Under the pieces are notes generated by a model. It was given only the letters and a program-made list of their open reading frames with translations, ran no database searches and was not told the DNA's origin. Shown here piece after piece: positions 10,303 through 17,403 of a stretch of DNA of 64,000 nucleotides (position 1 is its first letter; each line of letters begins with the position of its first letter). Position numbers and translations under genes: made by a program. Origin of the DNA: Ascidiaceihabitans sp. (GTDB lineage: Bacteria > Pseudomonadota > Alphaproteobacteria > Rhodobacterales > Rhodobacteraceae). Where the stretch lies: positions 28,115 to 92,114 of the forward strand of contig JAQXDI010000043.1 in assembly GCA_029251465.1 (NCBI GenBank). Reading direction: 5' to 3'.

Positions 10303-10895
10303 CGCGGCTTGCGCAGGTAGACATAGTAGGCACCGCCACCACCGTGTTTCAGGTGCGCTTGGGTCACTTGCAAAATGGCAGAGGACAGCGGCGGCATCGA
10401 CATCCATTGCGGGACTTGATGGCGCAACACGCCAAACCGCACAGGGATCGGGCCACCGTCATCGCGCGCTTTGCCTTTGCCCGTGATCACCAGCACCAGC
10501 CGTTTGCCATTCGCTTGGGCCGACAGAATAAATTGCATCAGGGCAGGGTGCGCGCGATCCAGCGTCATGCCGTGCAGATCAATGCGCCCTTCGGGTTTCA
10601 GCTTGCCCCGTTTCATCTGATCAAACGACTTGCGGTCCATTTGGACAGTGGCCGCGCGGACTTGGTCAGCGATGGCCGGAATCAGATGTGCGCGGGCAGT
10701 GGGTTTCGCAGGTTTGGCGCCCAGTTTTCCATGCGGCACTGACAGTGTATCGATCATTTTGCGACGCTTGGGGGCGGGCACGAACTGTGGCTCGATGTCC
10801 AGCGCGGCAGGGCGCGTGCCCATTTCAAGCCGTTCGGTTTGCGCCGCGACTTGTTTCCATAACTCGATTTCGTCAGGTCGTAATTTTCGGCTCAC
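10299..10895 (-). CDS. Smr/MutS2-type domain protein
   Basis: A 198-residue protein with a C-terminal Smr domain. DLHGMTL (about residues 107-113) and ITGKGK (about 139-144) are the two signature motifs of this putative RNA/DNA nuclease fold. The N-terminal 95 residues are basic and low in complexity, as usual for the stand-alone alphaproteobacterial Smr proteins. The nucleic-acid substrate is not known. The start overlaps the mltA stop by 4 nt, placing it third in the timA-mltA-smr operon. Confidence 0.9.
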   Translation of the reverse strand: MSRKLRPDEIELWKQVAAQTERLEMGTRPAALDIEPQFVPAPKRRKMIDTLSVPHGKLGAKPAKPTARAHLIPAIADQVRAATVQMDRKSFDQMKRGKLKPEGRIDLHGMTLDRAHPALMQFILSAQANGKRLVLVITGKGKARDDGGPIPVRFGVLRHQVPQWMSMPPLSSAILQVTQAHLKHGGGGAYYVYLRKPR

Positions 10896-11950
10896 AGTGC
10901 ACCTTCGGGGAGCAGGGCAAACGCGCGTTGGATCGGCATCAAAACCAGCATGCGGCCGGGATCACGCAAACGACCTGCGGCGCGACCTGCCTTGTCGCCG
11001 GTGCCAAAAAACACATCGGCGCGTTGCGCACCTTTGATCGCTGATCCGGTGTCTTGGGCAATCATCAAACGGCGCAGGGGTTTTTTGCCATCTTTTTCGA
11101 TCCAGACGGGCGAACCAAGACGAACGTAAGACGGATCAACCGCAACGCTGCGCATGGTCGTGATTGATCTGTTCATCGCGCCAAGCGGACCCTTGTGTGC
11201 CGGCACCTGATCGACGCTACGAAAGAAAACGTACGACGGATTGTGGAACAGCAGTTCGCGACCCTCTAAGGGATTGCGCCGGACCCAGTTTTTGATCACT
11301 TGCGCGCTGACTTGATGGGGTTTGTAGACGTTGCGGCGGACCAGTTCGGCCCCAAGGGATCGGTAGGTGTGACCGTTCGCGCCTGAATAACCAACGCGCA
11401 GGAAACTACCGTCGGGCAGGCGGATGCGCCCAGATCCCTGGATCTGCAAAAAGAACAGTTCGACCGGATCATCGACCCAGGCAATTTCCAGCCCGCGCCC
11501 CGTCATGACGTCGGTGCTAAGGATGTCGCGGCGGGTCAACCACGGGCGGATTTTACGGGCCTCGGGTGGCATTGCGTAGACCGGATAGCGATAGCGCGCC
11601 GTCTTTACGCGCGAGCCGTCGAGTTCCGGTTCAAAGTAGCCTGTGAACATTGCATCATTGCCGTCATCAATCATGACCGGGCGAAACAGGAGTTCGAAAA
11701 ACGCGCGCCCGTCTGTGGCTTGGGTCGCGTAGGCGCACAAAGACCCCCAATCGGGGTCTTTCATGTCGCGGCAGGTATTTTGGAACACAGTCAAAGCGGC
11801 ATCGTGATCGTCGTCTGCCCAGCCGTCTAGCTGGTCAAAGGACAGCACCTGATAGCTCACTTCGGCTTTTGCTGGTGTCATTGTTAAAAACCCCGCTGCA
11901 AAAACCCAAGTGAGCGCGCCTTTTACGCGTCTGTAGAAACAAGCAGCCAA
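10892..11950 (-). CDS. mltA: membrane-bound lytic murein transglycosylase A
   Basis: A 352-residue peptidoglycan lytic transglycosylase that cleaves the MurNAc-GlcNAc bond, forming 1,6-anhydro ends. An N-terminal signal ends near TPAKA (about residue 29). The MltA core includes FTGYFEPELDGS and the FFLQIQGSGRIRL segment. The C-terminal 3D domain (from about residue 270) contains the catalytic-type aspartates in IAQDTGSAIKGAQRADVFFG. The start is taken as TTG at 11950, overlapping timA by 28 nt; there is no lipobox cysteine at the expected place, so it may be periplasmic rather than lipidated. Confidence 0.93.
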   Translation of the reverse strand: MAACFYRRVKGALTWVFAAGFLTMTPAKAEVSYQVLSFDQLDGWADDDHDAALTVFQNTCRDMKDPDWGSLCAYATQATDGRAFFELLFRPVMIDDGNDAMFTGYFEPELDGSRVKTARYRYPVYAMPPEARKIRPWLTRRDILSTDVMTGRGLEIAWVDDPVELFFLQIQGSGRIRLPDGSFLRVGYSGANGHTYRSLGAELVRRNVYKPHQVSAQVIKNWVRRNPLEGRELLFHNPSYVFFRSVDQVPAHKGPLGAMNRSITTMRSVAVDPSYVRLGSPVWIEKDGKKPLRRLMIAQDTGSAIKGAQRADVFFGTGDKAGRAAGRLRDPGRMLVLMPIQRAFALLPEGAL

Positions 11951-12582
11951 TTTGGATCATCCGAACCCATGATGCGCGCAAACGACCATGTGTCTTTTTG
12001 TTTCTTAATTTCTGTCAGAGATCCCTCGACAATATCGCCACCTTTGTCACGCACAGCTGAAGTCAGTTCGGCGACAAAGCGGATCGTGATTTCGGCCTCG
12101 TTTGTGTCTTTGTCGAGTGTCGCATTGGACAGGCGCATTTCACGCACACCGATAAAGTTCGCCTCGATAGTCAGCCCTTGGTCTTCGCGTGCGGCAACAC
12201 CGTCCACAAAGCTTTCGTAGATTTCTTCGGACAGGAAGGGTTGGATTTCGGCCAGATCGCCGTTTTCATACCCCATCACGATCATCTCGTAGGCACCGCG
12301 GGCCCCACCGATGAAATCACCAACACCAAAGGATGGCTCAAGACGTTTCATGCCAGCCAGCGCGTCTGCGGCATCGCTGCCTTCGTCCACGTGATCGGTG
12401 ATGTCCAGATCGGGGCCACCTTCGATGACCTCTAGGTCAGGGCGACCACGGCGTTCAGACGGTTGGGTCTGGACCTCGGGCTGTTCAAACCCTTCACGGG
12501 TGCCCAGCACGCTTTTGAGGCGCAGGATCAGGAAAACGGCAATACCGGCCAAAACCAAAAGCTGGATCAGGGGTGAATTCAT
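11923..12582 (-). CDS. timA: Tim44/TimA-family membrane-associated adaptor
   Basis: A 219-residue protein with one N-terminal membrane helix (about residues 5-21), a charged linker rich in Pro, Glu and Asp, and a C-terminal Tim44-like/mba1 domain (about 95-219, including ARGAYEMIVMGYENGD and the conserved terminal W-LVSTDA). The alphaproteobacterial TimA family is related to the mitochondrial import motor anchor Tim44. It is the first gene of a minus-strand operon with mltA and smr, divergent from fxsA. The exact cargo or partner is not established from sequence. Confidence 0.85.
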   Translation of the reverse strand: MNSPLIQLLVLAGIAVFLILRLKSVLGTREGFEQPEVQTQPSERRGRPDLEVIEGGPDLDITDHVDEGSDAADALAGMKRLEPSFGVGDFIGGARGAYEMIVMGYENGDLAEIQPFLSEEIYESFVDGVAAREDQGLTIEANFIGVREMRLSNATLDKDTNEAEITIRFVAELTSAVRDKGGDIVEGSLTEIKKQKDTWSFARIMGSDDPNWLLVSTDA

Positions 12583-12688
12583 AAAAAGCCTCGATATGGG
12601 TAAAACATGGAAACAGATCGTTGTTGCCCTTATGTAGGGTGTGACCCCCTACAAGTCCACTGTAGGGAACGTGAAAGGACCGATCCAC

Positions 12689-13186
12689 ATGTGGCTTTTG
12701 TTTGCTTTAATCGGCGTACCGCTGATTGAAATTACGCTGTTCATCCAAGTTGGCGGGGCCATCGGGCTGTGGCCAACGTTATTGGTGGTGATTGTGACCG
12801 CGTTTTTGGGCACTTATTTGGTTCGCTCGCAAGGGCGCAGCACGATGGCGAACCTGCAATCTTCGTTTTCGGATTTGAACGACCCGACAGAGCCGTTGGC
12901 CCATGGGGCGATGATCTTGTTCGCCGGTGCACTGCTGCTGACGCCGGGGTTTTTCACCGATGCAGTCGGCTTTGCGCTGATGGTGCCGCAGTTTCGCACG
13001 GCGGCGTTCAATTACCTGCGCAAACGGGTGAACGTGCAGTCGTTTTCGATGGGCGGTGGCATGGGTGCCAATATGGGTGGTCAGCGTCGCCCGCAGAATG
13101 ATCCAAACGTCATCGACGGCGAATTCGAAGAGGTCAAAGAACCACACGATGGCCCGTCTCTACCGTCTGACGGGACAAAGCATTGA
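12689..13186 (+). CDS. fxsA: FxsA family membrane protein
   Basis: A 165-residue inner-membrane protein with the FxsA core: hydrophobic N-terminus MWLLFALIGVPLIEI, a second pair of helices (about residues 70-95), and a Gly/Met-rich cytoplasmic tail. In E. coli overproduced FxsA relieves F-plasmid exclusion of phage T7; its native role is unclear. ATG 12689 is chosen because GAAAGGACC lies upstream and the sequence starts at the conserved MWLLF. Divergent from timA and followed by secB after 60 nt, a gene pair common in Rhodobacterales. Confidence 0.9.
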   Translation: MWLLFALIGVPLIEITLFIQVGGAIGLWPTLLVVIVTAFLGTYLVRSQGRSTMANLQSSFSDLNDPTEPLAHGAMILFAGALLLTPGFFTDAVGFALMVPQFRTAAFNYLRKRVNVQSFSMGGGMGANMGGQRRPQNDPNVIDGEFEEVKEPHDGPSLPSDGTKH

Positions 13187-13246
13187 GGCCCACCCGCCAA
13201 GCTGTTAGAGCGGTAAAAACGCCGATATTTCCGCAGGAGTAAGAAA

Positions 13247-13729
13247 ATGGCCGAGAACGAAGCACAACAAGCCCAGCCGCAAATGCGCATCTTGGGCCAA
13301 TTCATCCGCGACATGTCGTTTGAAAACATCATGGCACAAAAAGGCGCGCCAACGGATTCACAACCGGACGTACAAGTTCAGGTGAATTTGGACGCCAAAA
13401 AGCGCGGTGGCGACAACAACCAGTTTGAATCATCGATCAAATTGAACATCACGTCCAAAGCCAAAGAAGGCGACGCAACACTGTTCGTTATGGAAATCGA
13501 CTATGTCGGTATTTTCCACATCGAAGGCGTGCCAGAAGACCAGATGCACCCGTTCTTGTTGATCGAATGCCCGCGCATGATTTTCCCGTTCCTGCGCCGC
13601 GTTGTGTCTGACGTGACACGTGACGGTGGCTTCCCGCCGCTGAACTTAGAAAACATCGATTTCATCGCGTTGTACCGCAACGAGATCGCGCGCCGTCAGG
13701 CCGAAAACGAATCCGCAGGCACGGCCTAA
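13247..13729 (+). CDS. secB: protein-export chaperone SecB
   Basis: A 160-residue cytosolic tetrameric chaperone that keeps preproteins unfolded and hands them to SecA. The family core is clear: FIRDMSFENI (about residues 20-29), the alternating hydrophobic strand region with YVGIFHIEGVPEDQ (about 85-98), and LLIECPRMIFPFLR (about 102-115). The C-terminus is longer and more polar than the E. coli protein. GCAGGAGTAAGAAA precedes the ATG as the ribosome site. Confidence 0.97.
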   Translation: MAENEAQQAQPQMRILGQFIRDMSFENIMAQKGAPTDSQPDVQVQVNLDAKKRGGDNNQFESSIKLNITSKAKEGDATLFVMEIDYVGIFHIEGVPEDQMHPFLLIECPRMIFPFLRRVVSDVTRDGGFPPLNLENIDFIALYRNEIARRQAENESAGTA

Positions 13730-13732
13730 GGT

Positions 13733-14419
13733 CTAGGTTTTGCGCCAAAGCGGGGCACCGCCCAGTTCTTTGGTGATATAAGCGTCATGCGCGGCGGTCT
13801 CTGCCGCGCTGATCCGGGAGTTCAGAGGTGTGGGGCGCGGTTTTGGTGTCCACACATCGCCCGATGCACCGGGTCCCGATTGCGCCGATGTGTTCAACCC
13901 AAAGTCAGGCTGCCGTCCGCCGATCAATTCCAGATACACCTCTGCCAGAATTTCACTATCCAGCAAGGCGCCGTGCAAATCGCGTTCTGTTGTGATCCCG
14001 AAACGACGGCAAAGCGCGTCTAGCGAAGCCGGAGAGCCGGGGAATTTCTTGCGCGCGATAAGCAGCGTATCAAGCGCCTGCTCCATCGGAATTTGCGGCA
14101 GGTTCATCCATTTAAGTTCGGCATTCAGGAACTTCATGTCGAACGCAGCGTTGTGGATGATCAGTTTGGAATCTTGAATGAAATCAAGGAAGGACTGACC
14201 GACTTGTGCAAACTTTGGCTTGTCGCGCAGGAAATCATCGCCCAATCCGTGCACCTGAAAGGCTTCGTCTGGCATGCCGCGTTCGGGGTTGATGTATTTG
14301 TGAAACGTTTTGCCAGTGGCGACGTGGCCTTGCAGCTCAATCGCGCCGATTTCAACGATGCGGTCACCGGAAAACGGGTCGAACCCAGTGGTTTCGGTAT
14401 CAAGAACGATTTCACGCAT
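13733..14419 (-). CDS. dnaQ: DNA polymerase III epsilon subunit (proofreading 3'-5' exonuclease)
   Basis: A 228-residue DEDD exonuclease. Exo I is LDTETTG at the N-terminus (about residues 6-12), Exo II is HNAAFDMKFLN (about 96-106) and Exo III is HGALLDSEILAEVY (about 154-167). It proofreads for the replicative polymerase. ATG 14419 is preferred over the TTG two codons upstream because AAGGA lies at proper spacing before it. It overlaps the end of coaE by 8 nt and is the last gene in the maf-aroE-coaE-dnaQ operon, which reads away from the putative origin. Confidence 0.95.
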   Translation of the reverse strand: MREIVLDTETTGFDPFSGDRIVEIGAIELQGHVATGKTFHKYINPERGMPDEAFQVHGLGDDFLRDKPKFAQVGQSFLDFIQDSKLIIHNAAFDMKFLNAELKWMNLPQIPMEQALDTLLIARKKFPGSPASLDALCRRFGITTERDLHGALLDSEILAEVYLELIGGRQPDFGLNTSAQSGPGASGDVWTPKPRPTPLNSRISAAETAAHDAYITKELGGAPLWRKT

Positions 14420-15002
14420 CTGCAATTCCTTGGCGGATAGAGTTTACGATTTCTGCGACCTGCGCGCGGGCGTGTTCGGGGGTATCTGTGACGATAACAT
14501 AGTCTGCACGGTCGCGTTTTTCGTCGGCGGGCAATTGTTTGGCGCGGATCGCTTCGAACTGTTCTTGGGTCATGATGCCGCGTTCCATCACTCGTTTTTT
14601 TTGGGTCTGCGCGTCAATCCAAACGCAGGCAACCGCGTTCATGTTGGCTTGGCCGCCGGTTTCAAACAGCAGCGGGATGTCGAAAACCACGATGTCCGAT
14701 GTGACCTTGGCCATGAAATCAGCGCGGTCCTGGCCTAGCAACGGGTGCACAACCCCTTCGATCTTTTTCAACAGCGTCGGGTCATTCATGATTGCCTCGC
14801 GCAAGTGGTCGCGCGAAATTTCGTCATTCACAACGGCGGCGGGGATCATGGCGCGCATGGGTTCAATCGCTAGCCCGCCTTTGCCGTACATCCGGTGCAC
14901 GGCGGCGTCGGCGTCGTACACGTCGCACCCCAGATCGCCGAACATCTGCGCCGTCGTGGATTTTCCCATCCCGATTGAACCTGTCAGGCCAAGCTTGAAC
15001 AT
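14412..15002 (-). CDS. coaE: dephospho-CoA kinase
   Basis: Catalyses the last step of coenzyme A synthesis, phosphorylating the 3'-hydroxyl of dephospho-CoA with ATP. 196 residues. The P-loop GSIGMGKST is at residues 8-16, followed by the conserved YDADAAVHRMY. IPLLFETG (about 108-115) is the CoA-binding/lid segment. Overlaps aroE by 1 nt at its start and dnaQ by 8 nt at its end. Confidence 0.96.
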   Translation of the reverse strand: MFKLGLTGSIGMGKSTTAQMFGDLGCDVYDADAAVHRMYGKGGLAIEPMRAMIPAAVVNDEISRDHLREAIMNDPTLLKKIEGVVHPLLGQDRADFMAKVTSDIVVFDIPLLFETGGQANMNAVACVWIDAQTQKKRVMERGIMTQEQFEAIRAKQLPADEKRDRADYVIVTDTPEHARAQVAEIVNSIRQGIADA

Positions 15003-15829
15003 CAGCGCAGGGCCGCAGCACGGGTGGCGCTGTCAACGACGGGGCGTTTGCCGAACCAACGCTCGAACGCTGGGACCGCTTGGTGCAATAGCATGCCGAG
15101 GCCATCGACGGTGATGCAGCCCCGTTGTTCGGCGACTTTTATCAGTTGCGTTTGCAGCGGCGTGTAGACCAGATCCGTGACAATCGATCCTTTGCGCAGA
15201 CCATCCAGCGGCACGCGCAGTTCTTGTTTTCCGATCATCCCAAGCGATGTGGTGTTCACGGTCAGCACGGCTTCTTCGAGGATATTGCCGGCTTGCACCC
15301 AATCGACCACCTGAACGCGGTGACCAAAGTCGGCGGCCAGTTTTTCGGTGCGCACCCGGGTCCGGTTGGTCAGCAAGATTTCAGGCACACCGGCATCTAA
15401 CAGCGAGGCAACAACAGCGCGCGATGCACCGCCAGCGCCAAGAACCGCTGCCGGTCCCGCCTTTGGGTTCCACATCGGCGCGCCCGCCTTGAGGTTTTCG
15501 AGAAAACCGTAACCATCGGTGTTGTCCGCATGAATTTTGCCATCCTTGCGAAAGATCAGCGTGTTGGCAGCACCGATCAGCGTGGCGCGGTCTGTGACCA
15601 GATCGGCAATTTCAAGGATCGTTTCTTTGTGCGGGATCGTGACGTTGACGCCAACAAACCCCATTTGCGGCAGCGTTGTCAGAACTTGACGCAGGTCGGC
15701 GTTTGACACATCCATCGGGATGTAAAACCCCTGCAGTCCGTAGGTTTTAAGCCAATGTTTGTGCAGCTGAGGCGACTTTGAATGGGCGATCGGCGATCCA
15801 ATCACGCCAGCCAGTGGAATTTTATTCAT
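15002..15829 (-). CDS. aroE: shikimate dehydrogenase (NADP)
   Basis: Reduces 3-dehydroshikimate to shikimate in aromatic amino acid synthesis. 275 residues. Substrate-binding features are the N-terminal SKSPQLHK and NVTIPHKE with its catalytic lysine (about residues 62-69), plus NTDGYGF (about 103-109). The Rossmann loop is GAGGASRA (about 130-137) with a following N-R-T segment for NADP, and NTTSLGM is near 192-198. It lies between maf (4 nt overlap) and coaE. Confidence 0.96.
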   Translation of the reverse strand: MNKIPLAGVIGSPIAHSKSPQLHKHWLKTYGLQGFYIPMDVSNADLRQVLTTLPQMGFVGVNVTIPHKETILEIADLVTDRATLIGAANTLIFRKDGKIHADNTDGYGFLENLKAGAPMWNPKAGPAAVLGAGGASRAVVASLLDAGVPEILLTNRTRVRTEKLAADFGHRVQVVDWVQAGNILEEAVLTVNTTSLGMIGKQELRVPLDGLRKGSIVTDLVYTPLQTQLIKVAEQRGCITVDGLGMLLHQAVPAFERWFGKRPVVDSATRAAALR

Positions 15830-16419
15830 GAGTCAATCTCACCTCTGAGAGTTAGAAACGCCAGCAGTTCCAAAAGTGGCATACCGAGGACGTTAAAGTA
15901 ATCCCCTTCGATGCTGTGAAACAGGCGCACGCCTTCTTCTTCTAGTTTGTACCCACCGACGCTGTGGCGGATGCTGTCCCAGTTTCGGGTCACGTAGTCT
16001 TGGATGTAGCTGTCTGATGCTTGGCGCATGCGCAGGCGGACTTGGCCGACGTGACGCCAGATCGGTTTGCCCTCGTTATAGATGACTGCGGCGGACAATA
16101 GTGAGTGTCGCTCACCACGCATGGATTTGATTTGGCTGATTGCCTGATCCGAGCTGTCTGGTTTGGACAACAGTGCGCCTTGGAAATCTAGCACCTGATC
16201 ACAGCCCAAAACCATGGCATCCGGGTGTTTGGACGCGACCTTGCGGGCTTTGGATTCTGCCAGCGCATCTGCGATGTCACGAGGGCTGGCACCCTCGGCC
16301 AAAAGCGATTCCTTAATCATTTGTTCATCAAAACGTGCGATTTCTATGTTGAACGGAACACCAGCATTGCGCAGCAGTTGCGCGCGGATTTCAGAACCTG
16401 ATGCTAGAATGAGTGGCAT
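15826..16419 (-). CDS. maf: Maf family nucleotide pyrophosphatase
   Basis: A 197-residue Maf/Ham1-like fold protein that hydrolyses non-canonical or modified nucleoside triphosphates to monophosphates. The N-terminal signature is LASGSEIRAQLL (about residues 4-15) and the catalytic-base segment is GCDQVL (about 72-77). The GCDQ form and overall length fit the YceF-like, 7-methyl-GTP-type branch, but I infer this only from motif shape. First gene of the minus-strand operon; a perfect DnaA box begins 5 nt upstream of its start codon. Confidence 0.93.
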   Translation of the reverse strand: MPLILASGSEIRAQLLRNAGVPFNIEIARFDEQMIKESLLAEGASPRDIADALAESKARKVASKHPDAMVLGCDQVLDFQGALLSKPDSSDQAISQIKSMRGERHSLLSAAVIYNEGKPIWRHVGQVRLRMRQASDSYIQDYVTRNWDSIRHSVGGYKLEEEGVRLFHSIEGDYFNVLGMPLLELLAFLTLRGEIDS

Positions 16420-16424
16420 AACTA

Positions 16425-16433
16425 TGTGGATAA
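16425..16433 (-). promoter_or_regulatory. DnaA box (perfect)
   Basis: Reads TTATCCACA on the minus strand, the strongest consensus box. It lies between the maf start codon and the CtrA-type box, so it may also influence maf transcription. Confidence 0.8.
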
Positions 16434-16446
16434 ACCCGTGACAAAA

Positions 16447-16461
16447 TTAAGCGTTTGTTAA
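16447..16461. promoter_or_regulatory. CtrA-type binding site (TTAA-N7-TTAA)
   Basis: TTAAGCGTTTGTTAA matches the full CtrA consensus with the exact 7 nt spacer. It sits 13 nt from a perfect DnaA box inside the putative origin, the arrangement used in Caulobacter to block initiation. Binding is inferred; TTAA motifs also occur by chance in AT-rich DNA. Confidence 0.5.
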
Positions 16462-16593
16462 GGAACTGTTCTGAATAATGGCGGGCCGTATGGCAAGGGG
16501 GATAAACGAACATGCCTCATTGCACTTGTGTCAATTTCGCCCTCTTGGGGTAAGGATAACATTGCTGCTGAGGACAAACATCATATCCCAGAG

Positions 16594-16602
16594 TTTTGCA
16601 CA
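16594..16602 (+). promoter_or_regulatory. DnaA box (one mismatch)
   Basis: TTTTGCACA differs from TTATNCACA at the third base. Counted only because it lies among three perfect boxes. Confidence 0.4.
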
Positions 16603-16643
16603 GGTTTGTCGCGAATGATATTTGATGAAGGCCAAATAACCCA

Positions 16644-16660
16644 TTATTATTAAATAATAA
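16644..16660. repeat. AT-only inverted repeat within the origin
   Basis: TTATTAT - TAA - ATAATAA: 7 bp arms with a 3 nt spacer, made only of A and T, 16 nt left of a perfect DnaA box. It is a plausible core of a DNA unwinding element; no protein site is recognised. Confidence 0.55.
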
Positions 16661-16676
16661 CTTCTGAAATATACAG

Positions 16677-16685
16677 TTATCCACA
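16677..16685 (+). promoter_or_regulatory. DnaA box (perfect)
   Basis: TTATCCACA on the plus strand, directly beside the AT-rich inverted repeat. This is the usual spacing for the box that anchors DnaA next to the unwinding region. Confidence 0.8.
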
Positions 16686-16709
16686 CAAGCAGGTGTAGAT
16701 TTTTCCCTG

Positions 16710-16718
16710 TGTGCATAA
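16710..16718 (-). promoter_or_regulatory. DnaA box (perfect, TTATGCACA form)
   Basis: Reads TTATGCACA on the minus strand, 24 nt beyond and opposite to the previous box. Confidence 0.75.
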
Positions 16719-16735
16719 CCCCCTGAACAACCCAT

Positions 16736-16744
16736 TAATCCACA
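16736..16744 (+). promoter_or_regulatory. DnaA box (one mismatch)
   Basis: TAATCCACA differs from TTATCCACA only at the second base and lies 17 nt from the preceding box, giving a three-box cluster between 16677 and 16744. Confidence 0.5.
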
Positions 16745-16825
16745 GAAATCGGCGTCCCTACTTAATCATCATCCTTTTCTCTATATATATTTATTATATA
16801 GGAAGGTCAGAGCAGGGAGCGCGAG

Positions 16826-17275
16826 ATGACAGACCTACTGGCCATTGCCTATCCTTGGATCAAGTCGATCCATATCATTTCAGTGATCTCGTGGATGGCT
16901 GGTATATTTTACCTTCCACGTCTGTTTGTCCATCATTCTGAGAAAGTGCAGCTGAGCGGTGAAACCCACGATCTGTTCTGCATGATGGAGATGAAGCTGC
17001 TGAAGGTGATCATGAATCCGGCAATGATCTCGACCTGGATCTTTGGTTTGCTGTTGGTCGCGACACCAGGGATCGTAGATTGGTCGGACGTTTGGCCATG
17101 GCTCAAGGGGATCAGCGTGATTGCCATGACAGTGTTTCACATGTGGCTTGGTGGACAACGCAAACGGTTTGTTGCCGGCGCAGGTGTCCTTGAAGGGCGG
17201 CGTTACCGGATCATGAACGAAGTGCCGACAGTGTTGATGTTCATCATCGTGATCTCGGTGGTTGTGAAGTTCTGA
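16826..17275 (+). CDS. hemJ: protoporphyrinogen oxidase HemJ
   Basis: A 149-residue inner-membrane protein with four predicted helices. It oxidises protoporphyrinogen IX to protoporphyrin IX in most alphaproteobacteria that lack HemG/HemY. Family features are the N-terminal WIKSIHIISVISWMAG with the conserved His16 and a WxxG, the FYLPRLFVHH loop, and the RRYRIMNEVPT segment near the C-terminus. AGGGAG is placed 6 nt before the ATG. It is the first plus-strand gene right of the putative origin. Two later haem genes, hemW and hemH, are elsewhere in the window. Confidence 0.93.
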   Translation: MTDLLAIAYPWIKSIHIISVISWMAGIFYLPRLFVHHSEKVQLSGETHDLFCMMEMKLLKVIMNPAMISTWIFGLLLVATPGIVDWSDVWPWLKGISVIAMTVFHMWLGGQRKRFVAGAGVLEGRRYRIMNEVPTVLMFIIVISVVVKF

Positions 17276-17280
17276 AAACG

Positions 17281-17309
17281 TTGACTCGCGGCAGGTTTAC
17301 TCTTATCTG
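17281..17309 (+). promoter_or_regulatory. candidate promoter for rho
   Basis: TTGACT, a 17 nt spacer and TATCTG resemble sigma-70 -35 and -10 boxes in the 128 bp gap before rho. A small hairpin (CCCC-ATTC-GGGG, 17320-17331) follows in the leader. The -10 match is poor, so this is tentative. Confidence 0.35.
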
Positions 17310-17403
17310 AGCGGCAACGCCCCATTCGGGGATCGTGTAAAGCGAACATTGATAAAGTAGCACCAGCGCATGAAACCCATGCGGGCTGGCGATAGGTATT
17401 CCC

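Larger units (their letters stand above)
16420..16825. other. probable chromosomal replication origin (oriC)
   Basis: A 406 bp gene-free, visibly AT-rich stretch. It holds three perfect DnaA boxes (TTATNCACA) at 16425-16433 (-), 16677-16685 (+) and 16710-16718 (-). One-mismatch boxes are at 16594-16602 (+) and 16736-16744 (+). Two AT-rich segments (about 16634-16675 and 16780-16800) could unwind, and a perfect TTAA-N7-TTAA box lies at 16447-16461. The flanks are divergently transcribed housekeeping genes, and parAB plus three parS sites lie just to the right, as expected for an alphaproteobacterial origin. Unwinding or initiation has not been shown, and no competing function (gene, RNA, riboswitch) was seen. 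Confidence 0.85.

Noticed and set aside
16517..16735. Minus-strand frames of 61-72 codons inside the putative origin
   Set aside because: No ribosome site and no recognisable motifs; the DnaA-box region would be the better explanation of this DNA.
17320..17331. CCCC-ATTC-GGGG hairpin in the rho leader as an intrinsic terminator
   Set aside because: The stem is only 4 bp and is not followed by a T run.
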